The notes below the pieces were generated by a model that was not told where the DNA came from, did not search any database, and worked only from the letters and a program-made list of their open reading frames with translations. A stretch of 64,000 bases of DNA. Origin: an uncultured Flavobacteriaceae bacterium (GTDB taxonomy: Bacteria > Bacteroidota > Bacteroidia > Flavobacteriales > Flavobacteriaceae). Numbering within the stretch: position 1 is the stretch's first letter; each line of letters starts with the position of its first letter. A program made the translations under genes and the position numbers. The stretch lies in contig CANLCJ010000012.1 in assembly GCA_947489085.1 (NCBI GenBank), forward strand, positions 37,046-101,045, written 5' to 3'. Positions 26,956 to 36,556 of this stretch are shown here, piece by piece.

Positions 26956-28320
26956 ATGAAGAAGTTTTTTTTATTAACCGCAGTATTGACATTGCTAGCC
27001 AGTTGTGGCTCTAAAAATAATAGAGGCGAGCTAGTTGGAGATCAAGGAAAGAAATGGCATCCAGAAAAACCTTATGGTATGACATTAGTACCTGGAGGTG
27101 CTTTTATAATGGGTAAAGCAGACGACGATTTAGCTGGGGTTAACGATGCGCCAGGTAAAACCGTTACAGTAAGAGCCTTTTATATGGATGAAACCGAAAT
27201 AACAAACAGCGAGTACAGACAGTTTGTAAATTGGGTTAGAGATTCTACAATTAGAATGAAATTAGCCATTCTAGCAGACGAAGTAGGTAAAACGCCAGAA
27301 GATGAAGGTATTGGAGAATATGCTTTTAAAGATGCAGACACCGCAAATATGTCTGTTTACGAAAGATACATGTTCGAAAATTACACAGGTTTAGGCCCTA
27401 CAGGTTACGAGGGTAGAAAAATTAACAAAGACATCGATTTAATTTTCGATACAGAAGAATATCCAGATGAATTCTACACAGAAGTTATGGATACCATGTA
27501 TTTACCTTTGGAAGAATCTTATAACGGAAAGCGCACATGGGATGTTAAGAAATTTAAATTTCAATACAACTACATGGACATTCAAGAAGCCGCTAGAAAT
27601 AGAGGTGTTAAGCGCAGCAAAGTTGTAAAAAAGGAAGAAGTAGAAATTTACCCAGATACAACAGTTTGGATTCGAGATTTCGAATACTCGTACAACGAGC
27701 CAATGCATAACGATTACTTCTGGCACGACGCTTATGGCGATTATCCAGTAGTAGGTGTAACTTGGAAGCAAGCAAAAGCATTTTGCGAATGGAGAACATT
27801 AAATAAAAATTCGTATCAAAAATCTAGAAAAGGAGCATCACTTGTAAATTCATTTAGACTACCGTCTGAAGCAGAATGGGAGTATGCCGCTAGAGGAGGT
27901 CTGCAAGCAGCAACATACCCATGGGGTGGACCTTACACAAAAAGTGACAGAAGCTGCTACTTAGCTAACTTTAAGCCAGTGCGTGGAGATTACGCGGCAG
28001 ATCAAGCACTTTATACAGTAGAAGCAAAGTCTTACGAGCCTAACGATTACAACCTGTACAACATGGCAGGAAACGTAGCAGAATGGGTAAATGCATCCTA
28101 CGATCCATCATCATACGAGTATTCGTCTACCATAAACCCTAGTGTTAACGATCCAGACAATACACGTAAAGTAATACGCGGAGGATCTTGGAAAGATGTT
28201 GCATACTTCTTGCAAGTAAGTTCTAGAGATTACGAATACGCAGATTCTGCAAGAAGTTACATAGGATTTAGAACCGTTCAAGATTACTTGGGGACAAACG
28301 TAACAAAAAACGGTCATTAA
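26956..28320 (+). CDS. gldK: Gliding motility/type IX secretion lipoprotein GldK
   Basis: About 454 residues from ATG 26956; an ATG two codons earlier (26950) is equally open. Lipobox LLASC at residue 17. The body has a formylglycine-generating-enzyme/sulfatase-modifying fold (PYGMTLVPGGAFIMGK, FYMDETEITNSEYRQFV, FRLPSEAEWEYAARGG, ending VIRGGSWKDV and SSRDYEYADSARSYIGFR). GldK (PorK in Porphyromonas) forms, with GldN, the periplasmic ring under the outer membrane of the type IX secretion system. Family knowledge says it is a structural member with no known enzyme activity. It is the first gene of gldKLMN. Confidence 0.97.
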   Translation: MKKFFLLTAVLTLLASCGSKNNRGELVGDQGKKWHPEKPYGMTLVPGGAFIMGKADDDLAGVNDAPGKTVTVRAFYMDETEITNSEYRQFVNWVRDSTIRMKLAILADEVGKTPEDEGIGEYAFKDADTANMSVYERYMFENYTGLGPTGYEGRKINKDIDLIFDTEEYPDEFYTEVMDTMYLPLEESYNGKRTWDVKKFKFQYNYMDIQEAARNRGVKRSKVVKKEEVEIYPDTTVWIRDFEYSYNEPMHNDYFWHDAYGDYPVVGVTWKQAKAFCEWRTLNKNSYQKSRKGASLVNSFRLPSEAEWEYAARGGLQAATYPWGGPYTKSDRSCYLANFKPVRGDYAADQALYTVEAKSYEPNDYNLYNMAGNVAEWVNASYDPSSYEYSSTINPSVNDPDNTRKVIRGGSWKDVAYFLQVSSRDYEYADSARSYIGFRTVQDYLGTNVTKNGH

Positions 28321-28407
28321 AAAAGTCAAATCAAAATCATCAATAATAACTATTAATTTAACCTACTTTGAGTAACCAAAAGCTCAAAATTTAAAAACCA
28401 AGAAATT

Positions 28408-29046
28408 ATGGCAAAGTCAAAAGCAAGCAAAAAATTTATGAACATGGCCTACGGATTAGGTGCAGCAATCGTAATCTTAGGAGCTTTATTTAAAATTACC
28501 CACATGGAATTTGGTCCATTAAACGGTAATGCATTATTAACAATAGGTCTAGTAACAGAAGCATTAATTTTTGCACTATCTGCATTCGAACCTGTAGACG
28601 ACGAAGTAGATTGGACTTTAGTGTACCCAGAATTAGCAGGAGGGGAAGCATCTAAAAAAGAAGTACAACAAAACAACCCAGAAGGCATATTGTCTAAAAA
28701 ATTAGATGCTATGTTAAAAGAAGCTAAGATAGACGGAGAATTAATGGCTAGCTTAGGCGAAAGCATTAAAAACTTCGAAGGTGCAGCAAAAGGAATTTCT
28801 CCAACTGTAGATTCTATAGAAGCTACTAAAAAGTATGGTCAAGAATTATCGTTAGCAGCAGCACAAATGGAATCACTTAACAGCTTATACAAAGTACAGT
28901 TAGAAAGTGTAGACAAGCAAGCTTCTATCAATAAAGAATCTGCTGAAAATGCAGCAAAATTAAAAGAACAGATGGAATCTTTAGCATCTAACCTATCATC
29001 TTTAAATGGCGTATATGGCGGAATGTTATCTGCAATGAGTAAATAA
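28408..29046 (+). CDS. gldL: Gliding motility/type IX secretion motor protein GldL
   Basis: A 212-residue inner-membrane protein with two membrane helices (about 12-30 and 42-58) and a long cytoplasmic helical tail. The second helix carries Glu51 (LVTEALIFALSAFEP), which corresponds to the conserved glutamate needed for proton-driven motion of the GldL5GldM2 motor, and the first helix carries Lys29. The tail has heptad-like repeats (KEQMESLASNLSSLNG). With GldM it forms the proton-powered rotary motor that drives gliding and type IX secretion. It lies between gldK and gldM. Confidence 0.97.
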   Translation: MAKSKASKKFMNMAYGLGAAIVILGALFKITHMEFGPLNGNALLTIGLVTEALIFALSAFEPVDDEVDWTLVYPELAGGEASKKEVQQNNPEGILSKKLDAMLKEAKIDGELMASLGESIKNFEGAAKGISPTVDSIEATKKYGQELSLAAAQMESLNSLYKVQLESVDKQASINKESAENAAKLKEQMESLASNLSSLNGVYGGMLSAMSK

Positions 29047-29095
29047 TTAGGGGTTACCCAAATTTTAAATAACCAATAAAAACCTAGTTAAAATC

Positions 29096-30658
29096 ATGGC
29101 AGGAGGAAAACAAACCCCAAGACAGAAAATGATAAATTTGATGTATTTAATATTTATAGCGATGCTAGCTTTAAATATGTCAAAAGAAGTATTATCAGCT
29201 TTCGGATTAATGAATGAAAAATTAACCGAATCTAACGAAGCAGCAGAATCTAGAAATTCAAATTTTGTAGCCAGCTTAGAACAAAAAGCAGCAGATGAAC
29301 CTGAAAAGTACGAACCTTTACAGGCAAAAGCATCTCAAATAGATAAGTTAGCAAAAGACTTTAATTCTTACTTAGAAGATCTTAAAGGTAAAATGACGGC
29401 TAAAATAGAAGACCCTACAGACTATGAAATCATGGATAAGGGAGATTATTTAGACCAAAATTTCTTTAAAGGAGGAAAAGTAGACGAAGAAGGACAAAAG
29501 TTTTTAAACCACATGAAAACCTTTAGAGAAGGTGTAGCAGAAGTTTTAAAAGGCGATTCTACTATGACGAGTGTTGTTGAAGAAGTAAATGCTAAATTCA
29601 ATACAGACCCTGTAAAGAACAGAGATAATGTAGAGCAAGATTGGTTAGATTACCACTACAAAGGTTTCCCTTTAGTAGCATCTTTAACTAAAATGACACA
29701 ATTGCAAGCAGATATCAAAACAACGGAGTCTGAAGTGTTATCTACAATGTTAGCAGGAGAGCAAGCAGCACAGTTATCTTATAACAATTACACCACTTTA
29801 ATGGAGACTTCAAAATCTGCATACTTTAACGGAGAGCAGTTCGATGGACAAATTGTTTTAGGACGTAAAGATGGATCTACAAAGCCAAAGCGTGTAGAAT
29901 TAAAGTTAGATGGGAGAGAACTTAAAGAGAACCAATACGAAATTATAGACGGTAAAGTAAAATTAAAAATAGGTACAGGTGGTGTTGGAGAACACACCAT
30001 TACAGGAAACCTTATTTTTGGAGAAGATGGTAAGGAAATTGAAGTACCAGTAAAATCATCTTTCGCAACTGTATCTAAGCCAAACTCTGCAACAATATCA
30101 GCAGATAAAATGAATGTTGTGTACCGTGGTGTAAAAAACCCAATGACAATATCTTTCGCTGGTATACCAGATAATAAAGTAACAGCTAGTGCAGCAGGAC
30201 TATCTAGAGTAAAAGGTAGTAAATATGTTATAGATGCTACACGTGTAAAAGGTAGAGAAATCAACATTAAAGTTACTGGTAAGTTACCTGATGGTAAACC
30301 TGTAAGCGATAACGCTACTTTTAGAATTAAGGATTTACCTAAGCCAACAGGAACCGTAAGAGGAGAAGATGGTTCTGTAAAAATGCAACGTCAAAGTTTA
30401 GAAAAGTCTACAGTATCTGCCAAGTTCGACGATTTCGATTTCGAATTGCCGTTACGAGTATCTGGATTTAAATTTAAAGTGCCAGGACAACCAACTATCA
30501 ATGTAAAAGGAAACAAGCTAGATAGTAGAGCAAAAGGAGCTTTGCGTAAGGCTAAAAGAGGTTCTGGAGTGCAAATATTCGATATTGAGGCAAAAGCTTC
30601 TGGAGCAAGTGTGAGACTTAAAAAAGTATCGCCAGTATTTGTTGAACTTACAAATTAA
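29096..30658 (+). CDS. gldM: Gliding motility/type IX secretion motor protein GldM
   Basis: A 520-residue protein with one N-terminal membrane helix (about 14-32, MINLMYLIFIAMLALNMSKE) that sits inside the GldL pentamer, then a helical first periplasmic domain and three Ig-like beta domains that reach GldK/GldN (strand-rich region after residue 225, ending VSPVFVELTN). It transmits torque from the inner-membrane motor to the ring at the outer membrane. Start and length fit the family. The gene follows gldL by 49 bases. Confidence 0.97.
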   Translation: MAGGKQTPRQKMINLMYLIFIAMLALNMSKEVLSAFGLMNEKLTESNEAAESRNSNFVASLEQKAADEPEKYEPLQAKASQIDKLAKDFNSYLEDLKGKMTAKIEDPTDYEIMDKGDYLDQNFFKGGKVDEEGQKFLNHMKTFREGVAEVLKGDSTMTSVVEEVNAKFNTDPVKNRDNVEQDWLDYHYKGFPLVASLTKMTQLQADIKTTESEVLSTMLAGEQAAQLSYNNYTTLMETSKSAYFNGEQFDGQIVLGRKDGSTKPKRVELKLDGRELKENQYEIIDGKVKLKIGTGGVGEHTITGNLIFGEDGKEIEVPVKSSFATVSKPNSATISADKMNVVYRGVKNPMTISFAGIPDNKVTASAAGLSRVKGSKYVIDATRVKGREINIKVTGKLPDGKPVSDNATFRIKDLPKPTGTVRGEDGSVKMQRQSLEKSTVSAKFDDFDFELPLRVSGFKFKVPGQPTINVKGNKLDSRAKGALRKAKRGSGVQIFDIEAKASGASVRLKKVSPVFVELTN

Positions 30659-30709
30659 AATAATTAGGCTAACCAAGTTGTTAGCCTAATAATTATAAAA
30701 AAAAGTAAA

Positions 30710-31606
30710 ATGATGATGAATTTAAAAAGTTTTTTATTAACCGTAGCAGCTGCTATTACAGTGTCAAGTTCGTTTGCTCAAGCAAACATCTTAAATGCTA
30801 CAGATCCTGGTCAGATTGGTGTTAGAACCGATCAACAAAAGGAAATCGACAACGATAAGCCTTTACCTTATGGGTATATAGACGATAGAGATATTCTGTT
30901 TTCTAAGATGACGTGGGAGCGTATTGTGTTAGACGAGCGCGCTAATTTTCCATTATACTATCCTGTAGACACTAATAACATAGGGAAAGACAGGAGGTCT
31001 TTATACGATGTTTTAATGAAAAACATTAAAAACGGAAAAATAAAAAACATTTATGATGATTCTTATTTTACAACAAAACGCACGTTAAAAGATATCGAAG
31101 CCGCATTAGTTAAAGTTGATACTACAGAATACGGTATTGAGCAGTTAAACGCAGGTGAAGAATTATCTGAAGAGTTTGTAGACAGAAGAGATATTACAGC
31201 AGCAGACATACAAGAATACCACCTAAAAGGTTTATGGTATTTTGATAAGCGCCACTCTGAAATGAAATACAGATTATTAGGCATTGCTCCTGTAGCTCCA
31301 GATGTTAACTTTATAGACGATGAAAACCCAGATATGGTAGAGCTGTTTTGGATATTTTTTCCAGATGCCAGAGATGTATTGCATGAAGCCAAAGCATTTA
31401 ATAATGTAAATAGTTCCATCCCACATTCTTATGACCATATTCTGAATGCCAGACGTTTTCAAGGTTACATTTACAAAGAAGAAAATGTACAAGGCGACAG
31501 GCAAATTAAAGAATATGTTGCAGATAACGCTTTAATGCAACTTTTAGAATCTGAACGTATTAAAACAAAAATTAGAGATTTTGAATTAGATATGTGGACA
31601 TATTAA
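30710..31606 (+). CDS. gldN: Gliding motility/type IX secretion protein GldN
   Basis: A 298-residue exported protein: signal peptide (cleavage after SSFAQ, residue 24), then the PorN/GldN body with DDRDILFSKMTWERIVLDER and HLKGLWYFDKRHSEMKYR. It forms the ring with GldK in the periplasm. It is the last gene of the cluster and is followed 22 bases later by a strong terminator. Three ATG codons lie in a row-like arrangement at the start (30710, 30713, 30716 region), so the exact first residue is uncertain by two positions. Confidence 0.97.
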   Translation: MMMNLKSFLLTVAAAITVSSSFAQANILNATDPGQIGVRTDQQKEIDNDKPLPYGYIDDRDILFSKMTWERIVLDERANFPLYYPVDTNNIGKDRRSLYDVLMKNIKNGKIKNIYDDSYFTTKRTLKDIEAALVKVDTTEYGIEQLNAGEELSEEFVDRRDITAADIQEYHLKGLWYFDKRHSEMKYRLLGIAPVAPDVNFIDDENPDMVELFWIFFPDARDVLHEAKAFNNVNSSIPHSYDHILNARRFQGYIYKEENVQGDRQIKEYVADNALMQLLESERIKTKIRDFELDMWTY

Positions 31607-31628
31607 TTAAAAATCTAAGAGAATATTT

Positions 31629-31659
31629 AAAACGCCTGCTTGTATAGCAGGCGTTTTTT
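31629..31659 (+). terminator. Terminator of the gldKLMN cluster
   Basis: A perfect 12-bp stem (AAAACGCCTGCT / AGCAGGCGTTTT) with a 5-base loop and a T-run. Confidence 0.93.
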
Positions 31660-31680
31660 GTTGTGATAAGCTTTAGGATT

Positions 31681-31806
31681 ATGGAAGAAAAACAGATAGT
31701 GCTTAAAACTGCAGATGGTGTAGCTATTGCACTTTGGAAAATGAGTTCGGGGGCATTAGATTCGCTAACGGATATTTGGAAAACTATAATCATGGTAGAA
31801 TTTTGA
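31681..31806 (+). other. Short ORF (41 codons) in the 440-base gap after gldN, possible hydrolase-gene remnant
   Basis: The ORF starts with MEEKQIVLKTADGVAIALW, which looks like the first beta strands of an alpha/beta-hydrolase, but stops at 31804. The remainder of the gap (to 32084) contains no recognisable continuation; only AT-rich sequence and the promoter of the next gene were seen. It could be a decayed gene or chance. Confidence 0.2.
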
Positions 31807-32084
31807 AATCTCAAAATTCGAAAAAAGAGCTATGGCCTATAGTAGTGTCTTGGATGGCTCAACATACCGCTTATATGTAAGTTAAATTCATATCGAATAT
31901 TAGAAATCCTATAACAACTGCCAACACTTACAGAATACTCACGTTTCATTATGTTTTTTAATTTTCGAGCAGCACTGCTGTAATAAAATTAATAAAACAG
32001 TGGTGTTTATTGTATTTAGAAGCCTCGTAACAAAGTACTAGTGCATAATCAGGGATAGAACGGGTATTAGTGCTGCGTATTCTT

Positions 32085-32092
32085 TAAATTTG
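32085..32092 (+). promoter_or_regulatory. TAAATTTG -7 element abutting the FAD oxidoreductase start
   Basis: An exact TAnnTTTG match ending 6 bases before the ATG at 32099; the transcript would start at about the start codon. Confidence 0.5.
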
Positions 32093-32098
32093 CAACCT

Positions 32099-33145
32099 AT
32101 GAAAAAAGCGTACGATTATATTGTAGTAGGTAGAGGGTTGGCAGGTATTAACTTTTGTGAAGAATTAAGGCGGCATGGGAAAACGTTTATCGTTTTCGAT
32201 GACAATTCCCAAAAATCATCTACAGTGGCAGGAGGACTTTACAACCCTGTAATTCTAAAACGCTTTACAACGGTGTGGAAAAGTGAGTTGCAGCTAAAAC
32301 TTGTTTTAGAACGTTACCAAGAGTTAGAAGCACTTTTAAACGTTACTTTAGATTATAAACTGCCAGTATACCGAAAGCTTACGTCCGTAGAAGAGCAAAA
32401 TAATTGGTTTACAGCCTCCGATAAGCCGCGATTAACCCATTACTTAGCGCCTAAAATTAATTCCAATACCAATGCAGCCATTAAAGCACCATTTGGTTTA
32501 GGGGAGGTATTGCACACGGGAAGAATAGACGTTAAACGCTTATTAGAAGCCTACCATAATTTTTTAAATAAGCAAAATGCAATTGTTGAAGAAGCGTTTC
32601 ACTACGCGAGTTTGGAACATTTAGAAACAGGTGTACGTTACAAAACGATAGCAGCAAAACACATTGTTTTTGCAGAGGGCTATGGTGTGGTTAAAAATCC
32701 TTTTTTTGAACTGCCTACCTTCAGGCCAACGAAAGGAGAAGTGCTTACGATACATGCGCCAGATTTAAAACTTAAAGCTGTCTTAAAAGGTCCTGTGTTT
32801 CTTATTCCAATAGGTGCCGATTGTTACACAGTAGGGGCAACTTACGAACGTGTAGATTTAAGTCATAACACCACAGAAAAAGCAGAGCAGAAACTTTTAG
32901 AAGGCTTAGCGTCCTTAATAAATTGTCCTTTTAAAATCGTAGATCATGTTGCAGGTGTTCGCCCTACAGTTGCCGATAGACGACCTTTAGTAGGACGCCA
33001 TAAAACGCATAAACACATATATCTATTAAATGGTTTAGGCACGCGAGGCGTTATGATAGGGCCAGACGTTGCCAAGCAACTTTATGCGTTTATAACGCAT
33101 AACGCACCGTTAGATCCCGAAATAGATATTGCACGTTTAGGGTAG
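32099..33145 (+). CDS. FAD-dependent oxidoreductase of the DAO (D-amino-acid oxidase-like) family
   Basis: About 348 residues from ATG 32099. The Rossmann dinucleotide motif VGRGLAGINFCEEL near the N-terminus (GxGxxG variant GRGLAG) and the C-terminal VAGVRPTVADRRPLVGRH and NGLGTRGVMIGPDVA blocks are typical of the DAO superfamily (glycine oxidase, MnmC C-terminal domain and similar proteins). The substrate is unknown; a role in tRNA modification like the MnmC oxidase domain cannot be excluded, but there is no methyltransferase half. Its end overlaps the end of the convergent DUF983 gene by 9 bases. Confidence 0.85.
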   Translation: MKKAYDYIVVGRGLAGINFCEELRRHGKTFIVFDDNSQKSSTVAGGLYNPVILKRFTTVWKSELQLKLVLERYQELEALLNVTLDYKLPVYRKLTSVEEQNNWFTASDKPRLTHYLAPKINSNTNAAIKAPFGLGEVLHTGRIDVKRLLEAYHNFLNKQNAIVEEAFHYASLEHLETGVRYKTIAAKHIVFAEGYGVVKNPFFELPTFRPTKGEVLTIHAPDLKLKAVLKGPVFLIPIGADCYTVGATYERVDLSHNTTEKAEQKLLEGLASLINCPFKIVDHVAGVRPTVADRRPLVGRHKTHKHIYLLNGLGTRGVMIGPDVAKQLYAFITHNAPLDPEIDIARLG

Positions 33146-33535
33146 CTTTTTTTTAGCCTCCGCTCGTGTTTCGTCGTAGCTCACAAACATATTTATCCAG
33201 ATATTTCGAGATAAACGCATAATAACAGGCATAAATACTACCAAAGTGCCAACAATAGCTATAAATGTTGTTTTTAAGGAAGTTTCAAAGAAAAAATAGC
33301 TAATTACAAAAGCAGCAACACCAAAGGCAATACCAACAGCGTAACTTACATACATAGCTCCGAAAAAAAATGAAGGCTCAATACGGTATTTTGTACCACA
33401 ATGCGAACATTTTTCATTTATTTTTAGAGTATCCATGAGCGCGTAGGGGTTTTTTCTAGAATACATAGATTCTTGGTGACATTTAGGGCAAGCTCCAGTG
33501 CAAATACTATAAAGTTTACTTCCTTTTTTAAACAT
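33137..33535 (-). CDS. DUF983 family membrane protein with zinc ribbon
   Basis: A 132-residue protein. The N-terminus has a zinc ribbon (Cys16-x2-Cys19 and Cys43-x2-Cys46), then PSFFFGAMYVSYAVG and two membrane helices (about 55-78 and 84-103), as in DUF983. The function is unknown. It is divergent from the ABC-F gene with 86 bases between starts and convergent with the oxidoreductase gene. Confidence 0.88.
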   Translation of the reverse strand: MFKKGSKLYSICTGACPKCHQESMYSRKNPYALMDTLKINEKCSHCGTKYRIEPSFFFGAMYVSYAVGIAFGVAAFVISYFFFETSLKTTFIAIVGTLVVFMPVIMRLSRNIWINMFVSYDETRAEAKKKLP

Positions 33536-33621
33536 ATATTTTAATGTATTTTTGCCGATATTAAACGTTGTACAAAGATACCCGTTATATTTAAAACCAT
33601 TGTAACCTAAGTCACATTTTT

Positions 33622-35529
33622 ATGCTCAATATTCACAATTTATCCATTTCATTTCAAGGTGAGTACCTTTTCGAAGACATCACTTTTAAATTAGGAAACG
33701 GAGACCGTGTAGGTCTTATAGGTAAAAATGGAGCAGGTAAATCTACAATGCTCAAAATACTATCCAAAGAGCTAGAACCAGACTCCGGGCAAATAGCTGC
33801 GGATAAGGCTTTAAAAATTGGTTTTTTAAAACAAGATATAGACTTTGTTTTAGGGCGAACAGTTTTAGAAGAAGCCTACGAAGCTTTTACAGAAATAAAG
33901 CAGCTCGAGGCAAAAATGGAACACGTTAATACCCAATTAGCAGAACGAACAGATTACGAAAGCGAGGGGTACAACCAGCTCATGATAGATGTAAACGACT
34001 TGCAGCACGAATACGAAATTAGAGGCGGTTACAACTATCAAGGCAATACAGAAAAGATTTTACAAGGTTTAGGATTTAAGCGGGAGGATTTTGAAAAACT
34101 AACAGATACATTTTCTGGAGGCTGGCGCATGCGTATTGAGTTAGCAAAATTGCTACTACAAGACAACGATATTTTGCTGTTAGATGAGCCTACCAACCAC
34201 CTAGATATAGAATCTATTATATGGTTAGAAGGCTTTTTAAAGAACTACTCTGGGGCAGTGGCTATAGTCTCTCACGATAAGATGTTTTTAGATAATGTTA
34301 CCAATAGAACCATAGAAATATCTTTAGGTAGAATTTACGATTACCCCAAGCCCTACAGTAAATTTTTGGTACTACGTAAAGAAATTAGAGAACAGCAATT
34401 AGCATCACAAAAAAACCAGCAAAAGCAAATAGAGCAAACCGAAAAGCTTATAGAAAAATTTAGAGCCAAGGCCTCTAAAGCCACAATGGCACAGTCGCTC
34501 ATAAAAAAGCTAGATAAAATAGATAGAATAGAAGTAGACGAAGACGATAATAGTGTGATGACGCTTAATTTTCCAGTATCTATAACGCCAGGAAAGGTAG
34601 CCATAGAGGCCGAAAATCTTACAAAGAGTTACGGCGACAAAAAAGTGCTAAGCGGTATCAGTTTACTAATAGAACGGGATACTAAGACAGCCTTTGTAGG
34701 CCAAAATGGTCAGGGCAAATCAACTTTAGCCAAAATAATAGTTGGAGATATAGCCCACGAGGGTGTATTAAACCTAGGGCACAATGTGCAAATAGGTTAT
34801 TTTGCACAAAACCAAGCAGAGTATCTAGACGGTAATAAAACCGTATTAGATACCATGATAGACGCTGCAAACGAAACCAATAGAAGTAAGGTTAGAGATA
34901 TTTTAGGATCCTTTTTATTTAGAGGAGACGAAGTAGATAAATACGTAAAAGTACTTTCAGGTGGAGAACGAAACCGCTTAGCTTTAGCAAAATTAATGTT
35001 ACAGCCTTTTAATGTGCTTATTATGGATGAGCCTACCAATCACCTAGACATTAAATCTAAAAACGTACTTAAAGAAGCTCTAAAGCGTTTTGAAGGAACG
35101 TTACTCTTAGTATCTCACGATAGAGACTTTTTACAGGGGCTTACAGATACAGTTTATGAGTTTAAAGACCATAAAATAAAGGAGTATTTAGGCGATGTAG
35201 ATTATTACTTAGAGAAACGCCAAGTTGATAATTTAAGAGAAGTAGAAAAACGTACTGTAGTCGAAAAAGCACCTAAAGTTAAGAAAGAGCAATCGTATCA
35301 AGATCAGAAAAAGATAAAATCGCTAAACAATAAACTCAGTAACATCGAGTCTAAAATAAGCCAATTAGAAAAAGGGATTAAAGCAGATGATGTAGCATTA
35401 GAAACAAATTATGATGCTACTGTTGCAGATCAAACTTTTTTTGATACCTACCAAGCCAAGAAAAAGGAACTACAAGAACTTATGGCACAATGGGAAAACA
35501 TTCAATTCGAGTTGGAAGAGCTGACATAG
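33622..35529 (+). CDS. ABC-F family ATP-binding protein (translation-associated)
   Basis: A 635-residue soluble protein with two ABC cassettes: Walker A GKNGAGKST and GQNGQGKST, signatures SGGWRMR and LSGGERNRLALA, and Walker B LLLDEPTNHLD and LIMDEPTNHLD. The linker between cassettes (about 245-300) is charged and helical, and a C-terminal coiled coil (about 545-635) follows, matching Uup/EttA-like members. ABC-F proteins act on the ribosome. This is probably a housekeeping member rather than a resistance factor, but the subfamily cannot be settled by eye. No transmembrane partner is encoded nearby. Confidence 0.93.
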   Translation: MLNIHNLSISFQGEYLFEDITFKLGNGDRVGLIGKNGAGKSTMLKILSKELEPDSGQIAADKALKIGFLKQDIDFVLGRTVLEEAYEAFTEIKQLEAKMEHVNTQLAERTDYESEGYNQLMIDVNDLQHEYEIRGGYNYQGNTEKILQGLGFKREDFEKLTDTFSGGWRMRIELAKLLLQDNDILLLDEPTNHLDIESIIWLEGFLKNYSGAVAIVSHDKMFLDNVTNRTIEISLGRIYDYPKPYSKFLVLRKEIREQQLASQKNQQKQIEQTEKLIEKFRAKASKATMAQSLIKKLDKIDRIEVDEDDNSVMTLNFPVSITPGKVAIEAENLTKSYGDKKVLSGISLLIERDTKTAFVGQNGQGKSTLAKIIVGDIAHEGVLNLGHNVQIGYFAQNQAEYLDGNKTVLDTMIDAANETNRSKVRDILGSFLFRGDEVDKYVKVLSGGERNRLALAKLMLQPFNVLIMDEPTNHLDIKSKNVLKEALKRFEGTLLLVSHDRDFLQGLTDTVYEFKDHKIKEYLGDVDYYLEKRQVDNLREVEKRTVVEKAPKVKKEQSYQDQKKIKSLNNKLSNIESKISQLEKGIKADDVALETNYDATVADQTFFDTYQAKKKELQELMAQWENIQFELEELT

Positions 35530-35647
35530 CACGGTAAAAAATCATATGTTAAAGTTTTTAACTTTAACAAAATAAATTATTTTTCATACATTTTTGTAGT
35601 GTAATTTGTTCGTTTAAAATAAACACTAAACAAACAAATTAAACAAC

Positions 35648-36364
35648 ATGAAAACATTGTATTTAAAACAGGCATTAGCCACAGTAGCATGTGTATTCTT
35701 TTTTACATCTTGCGAAAAAGAAAACTTAGATCAAGAAGACAGTTCAAGTAATGTGCTGCCAGAACAGCTTGATAACTTTATCAACAGTAATTTTTTAAAT
35801 GAAATAGAAACCATTTCATTTGATGGAAAAACAATTCCTCTAGACGAGATTACAAATCTTGTAATGTTAGAAGAGGTTGAAAATAAATTTGATAACGCCT
35901 ATTATTCGTTATTTACAGAAAATAAAGTCTATCTGTTTTCGAAAGATCAAATGACAAACGCAGAATTTGATGTGTTTGTAAGAAATGAAGGTGCAGAAGA
36001 TGCTGCAAGAACAACAGGGAAAAACTCAAACTTTTTTGTTTTAGTCGATGTTTGGAATTTCCACGGCGGTAAAGGGGAAAGACGTAATTACAAACGGTAT
36101 CACGACAGTAGACAAGGTAGAGTATCTACACATCACTGGAATATGAGTGCAGGTTTTACAAATAAAGCAGGCAGTTACTTTTTTTCTAAAAGTGATTCAA
36201 ATAAGATAGCAACAGTAACATTTTACAATTTCTTTAATAGAAGAGAAACTCTTTTTTCAAAAACATTATTTTCAGGAACGAAAGATGTTGGTATAAACAA
36301 TCTATTTGGCGGTTATAATAATACGATTTCAAGCCTTTCAGTTAGTCTAGACTTCTTGAAGTAA
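35648..36364 (+). CDS. Lipoprotein of unknown function
   Basis: A 238-residue protein with a signal peptide and lipobox (FFTSC, Cys22) followed by an acidic linker (EKENLDQEDSSSN). The C-terminal half is basic and rich in Phe, Tyr, Asn and Lys (VDVWNFHGGKGERRN, KAGSYFFSKSDSN, FNRRETLFSKTLFSGTK) and looks beta-rich. I do not recognise a family. It is transcribed alone and ends before a strong terminator. Confidence 0.65.
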   Translation: MKTLYLKQALATVACVFFFTSCEKENLDQEDSSSNVLPEQLDNFINSNFLNEIETISFDGKTIPLDEITNLVMLEEVENKFDNAYYSLFTENKVYLFSKDQMTNAEFDVFVRNEGAEDAARTTGKNSNFFVLVDVWNFHGGKGERRNYKRYHDSRQGRVSTHHWNMSAGFTNKAGSYFFSKSDSNKIATVTFYNFFNRRETLFSKTLFSGTKDVGINNLFGGYNNTISSLSVSLDFLK

Positions 36365-36420
36365 ATGGAAAAGAACACTAGAGGTATTTAAGTTATAAAA
36401 AACTTATAATTCTTAATTTG

Positions 36421-36457
36421 GGCCTAATCTTTAACAAAAAGATTAGGCCTTTTTTTA
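36421..36457 (+). terminator. Terminator after the lipoprotein gene
   Basis: A stem GGCCTAATCTTT / AAAGATTAGGCC with a 5-base loop and a run of seven T. Confidence 0.93.
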
Positions 36458-36556
36458 ACAGAAATACAAGCGACATAGTTTATTTTTGTTAAGCTTGGTT
36501 TTTGTATCAAATATGTTTTGAATAAAGCGGGCTAAATACATATTAACCCATCATTT

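Noticed and set aside
29788..30267. 159-codon open frame antisense to gldM
   Set aside because: gldM is certain on the other strand; the antisense product shows no domain and mirrors the codon bias of gldM.
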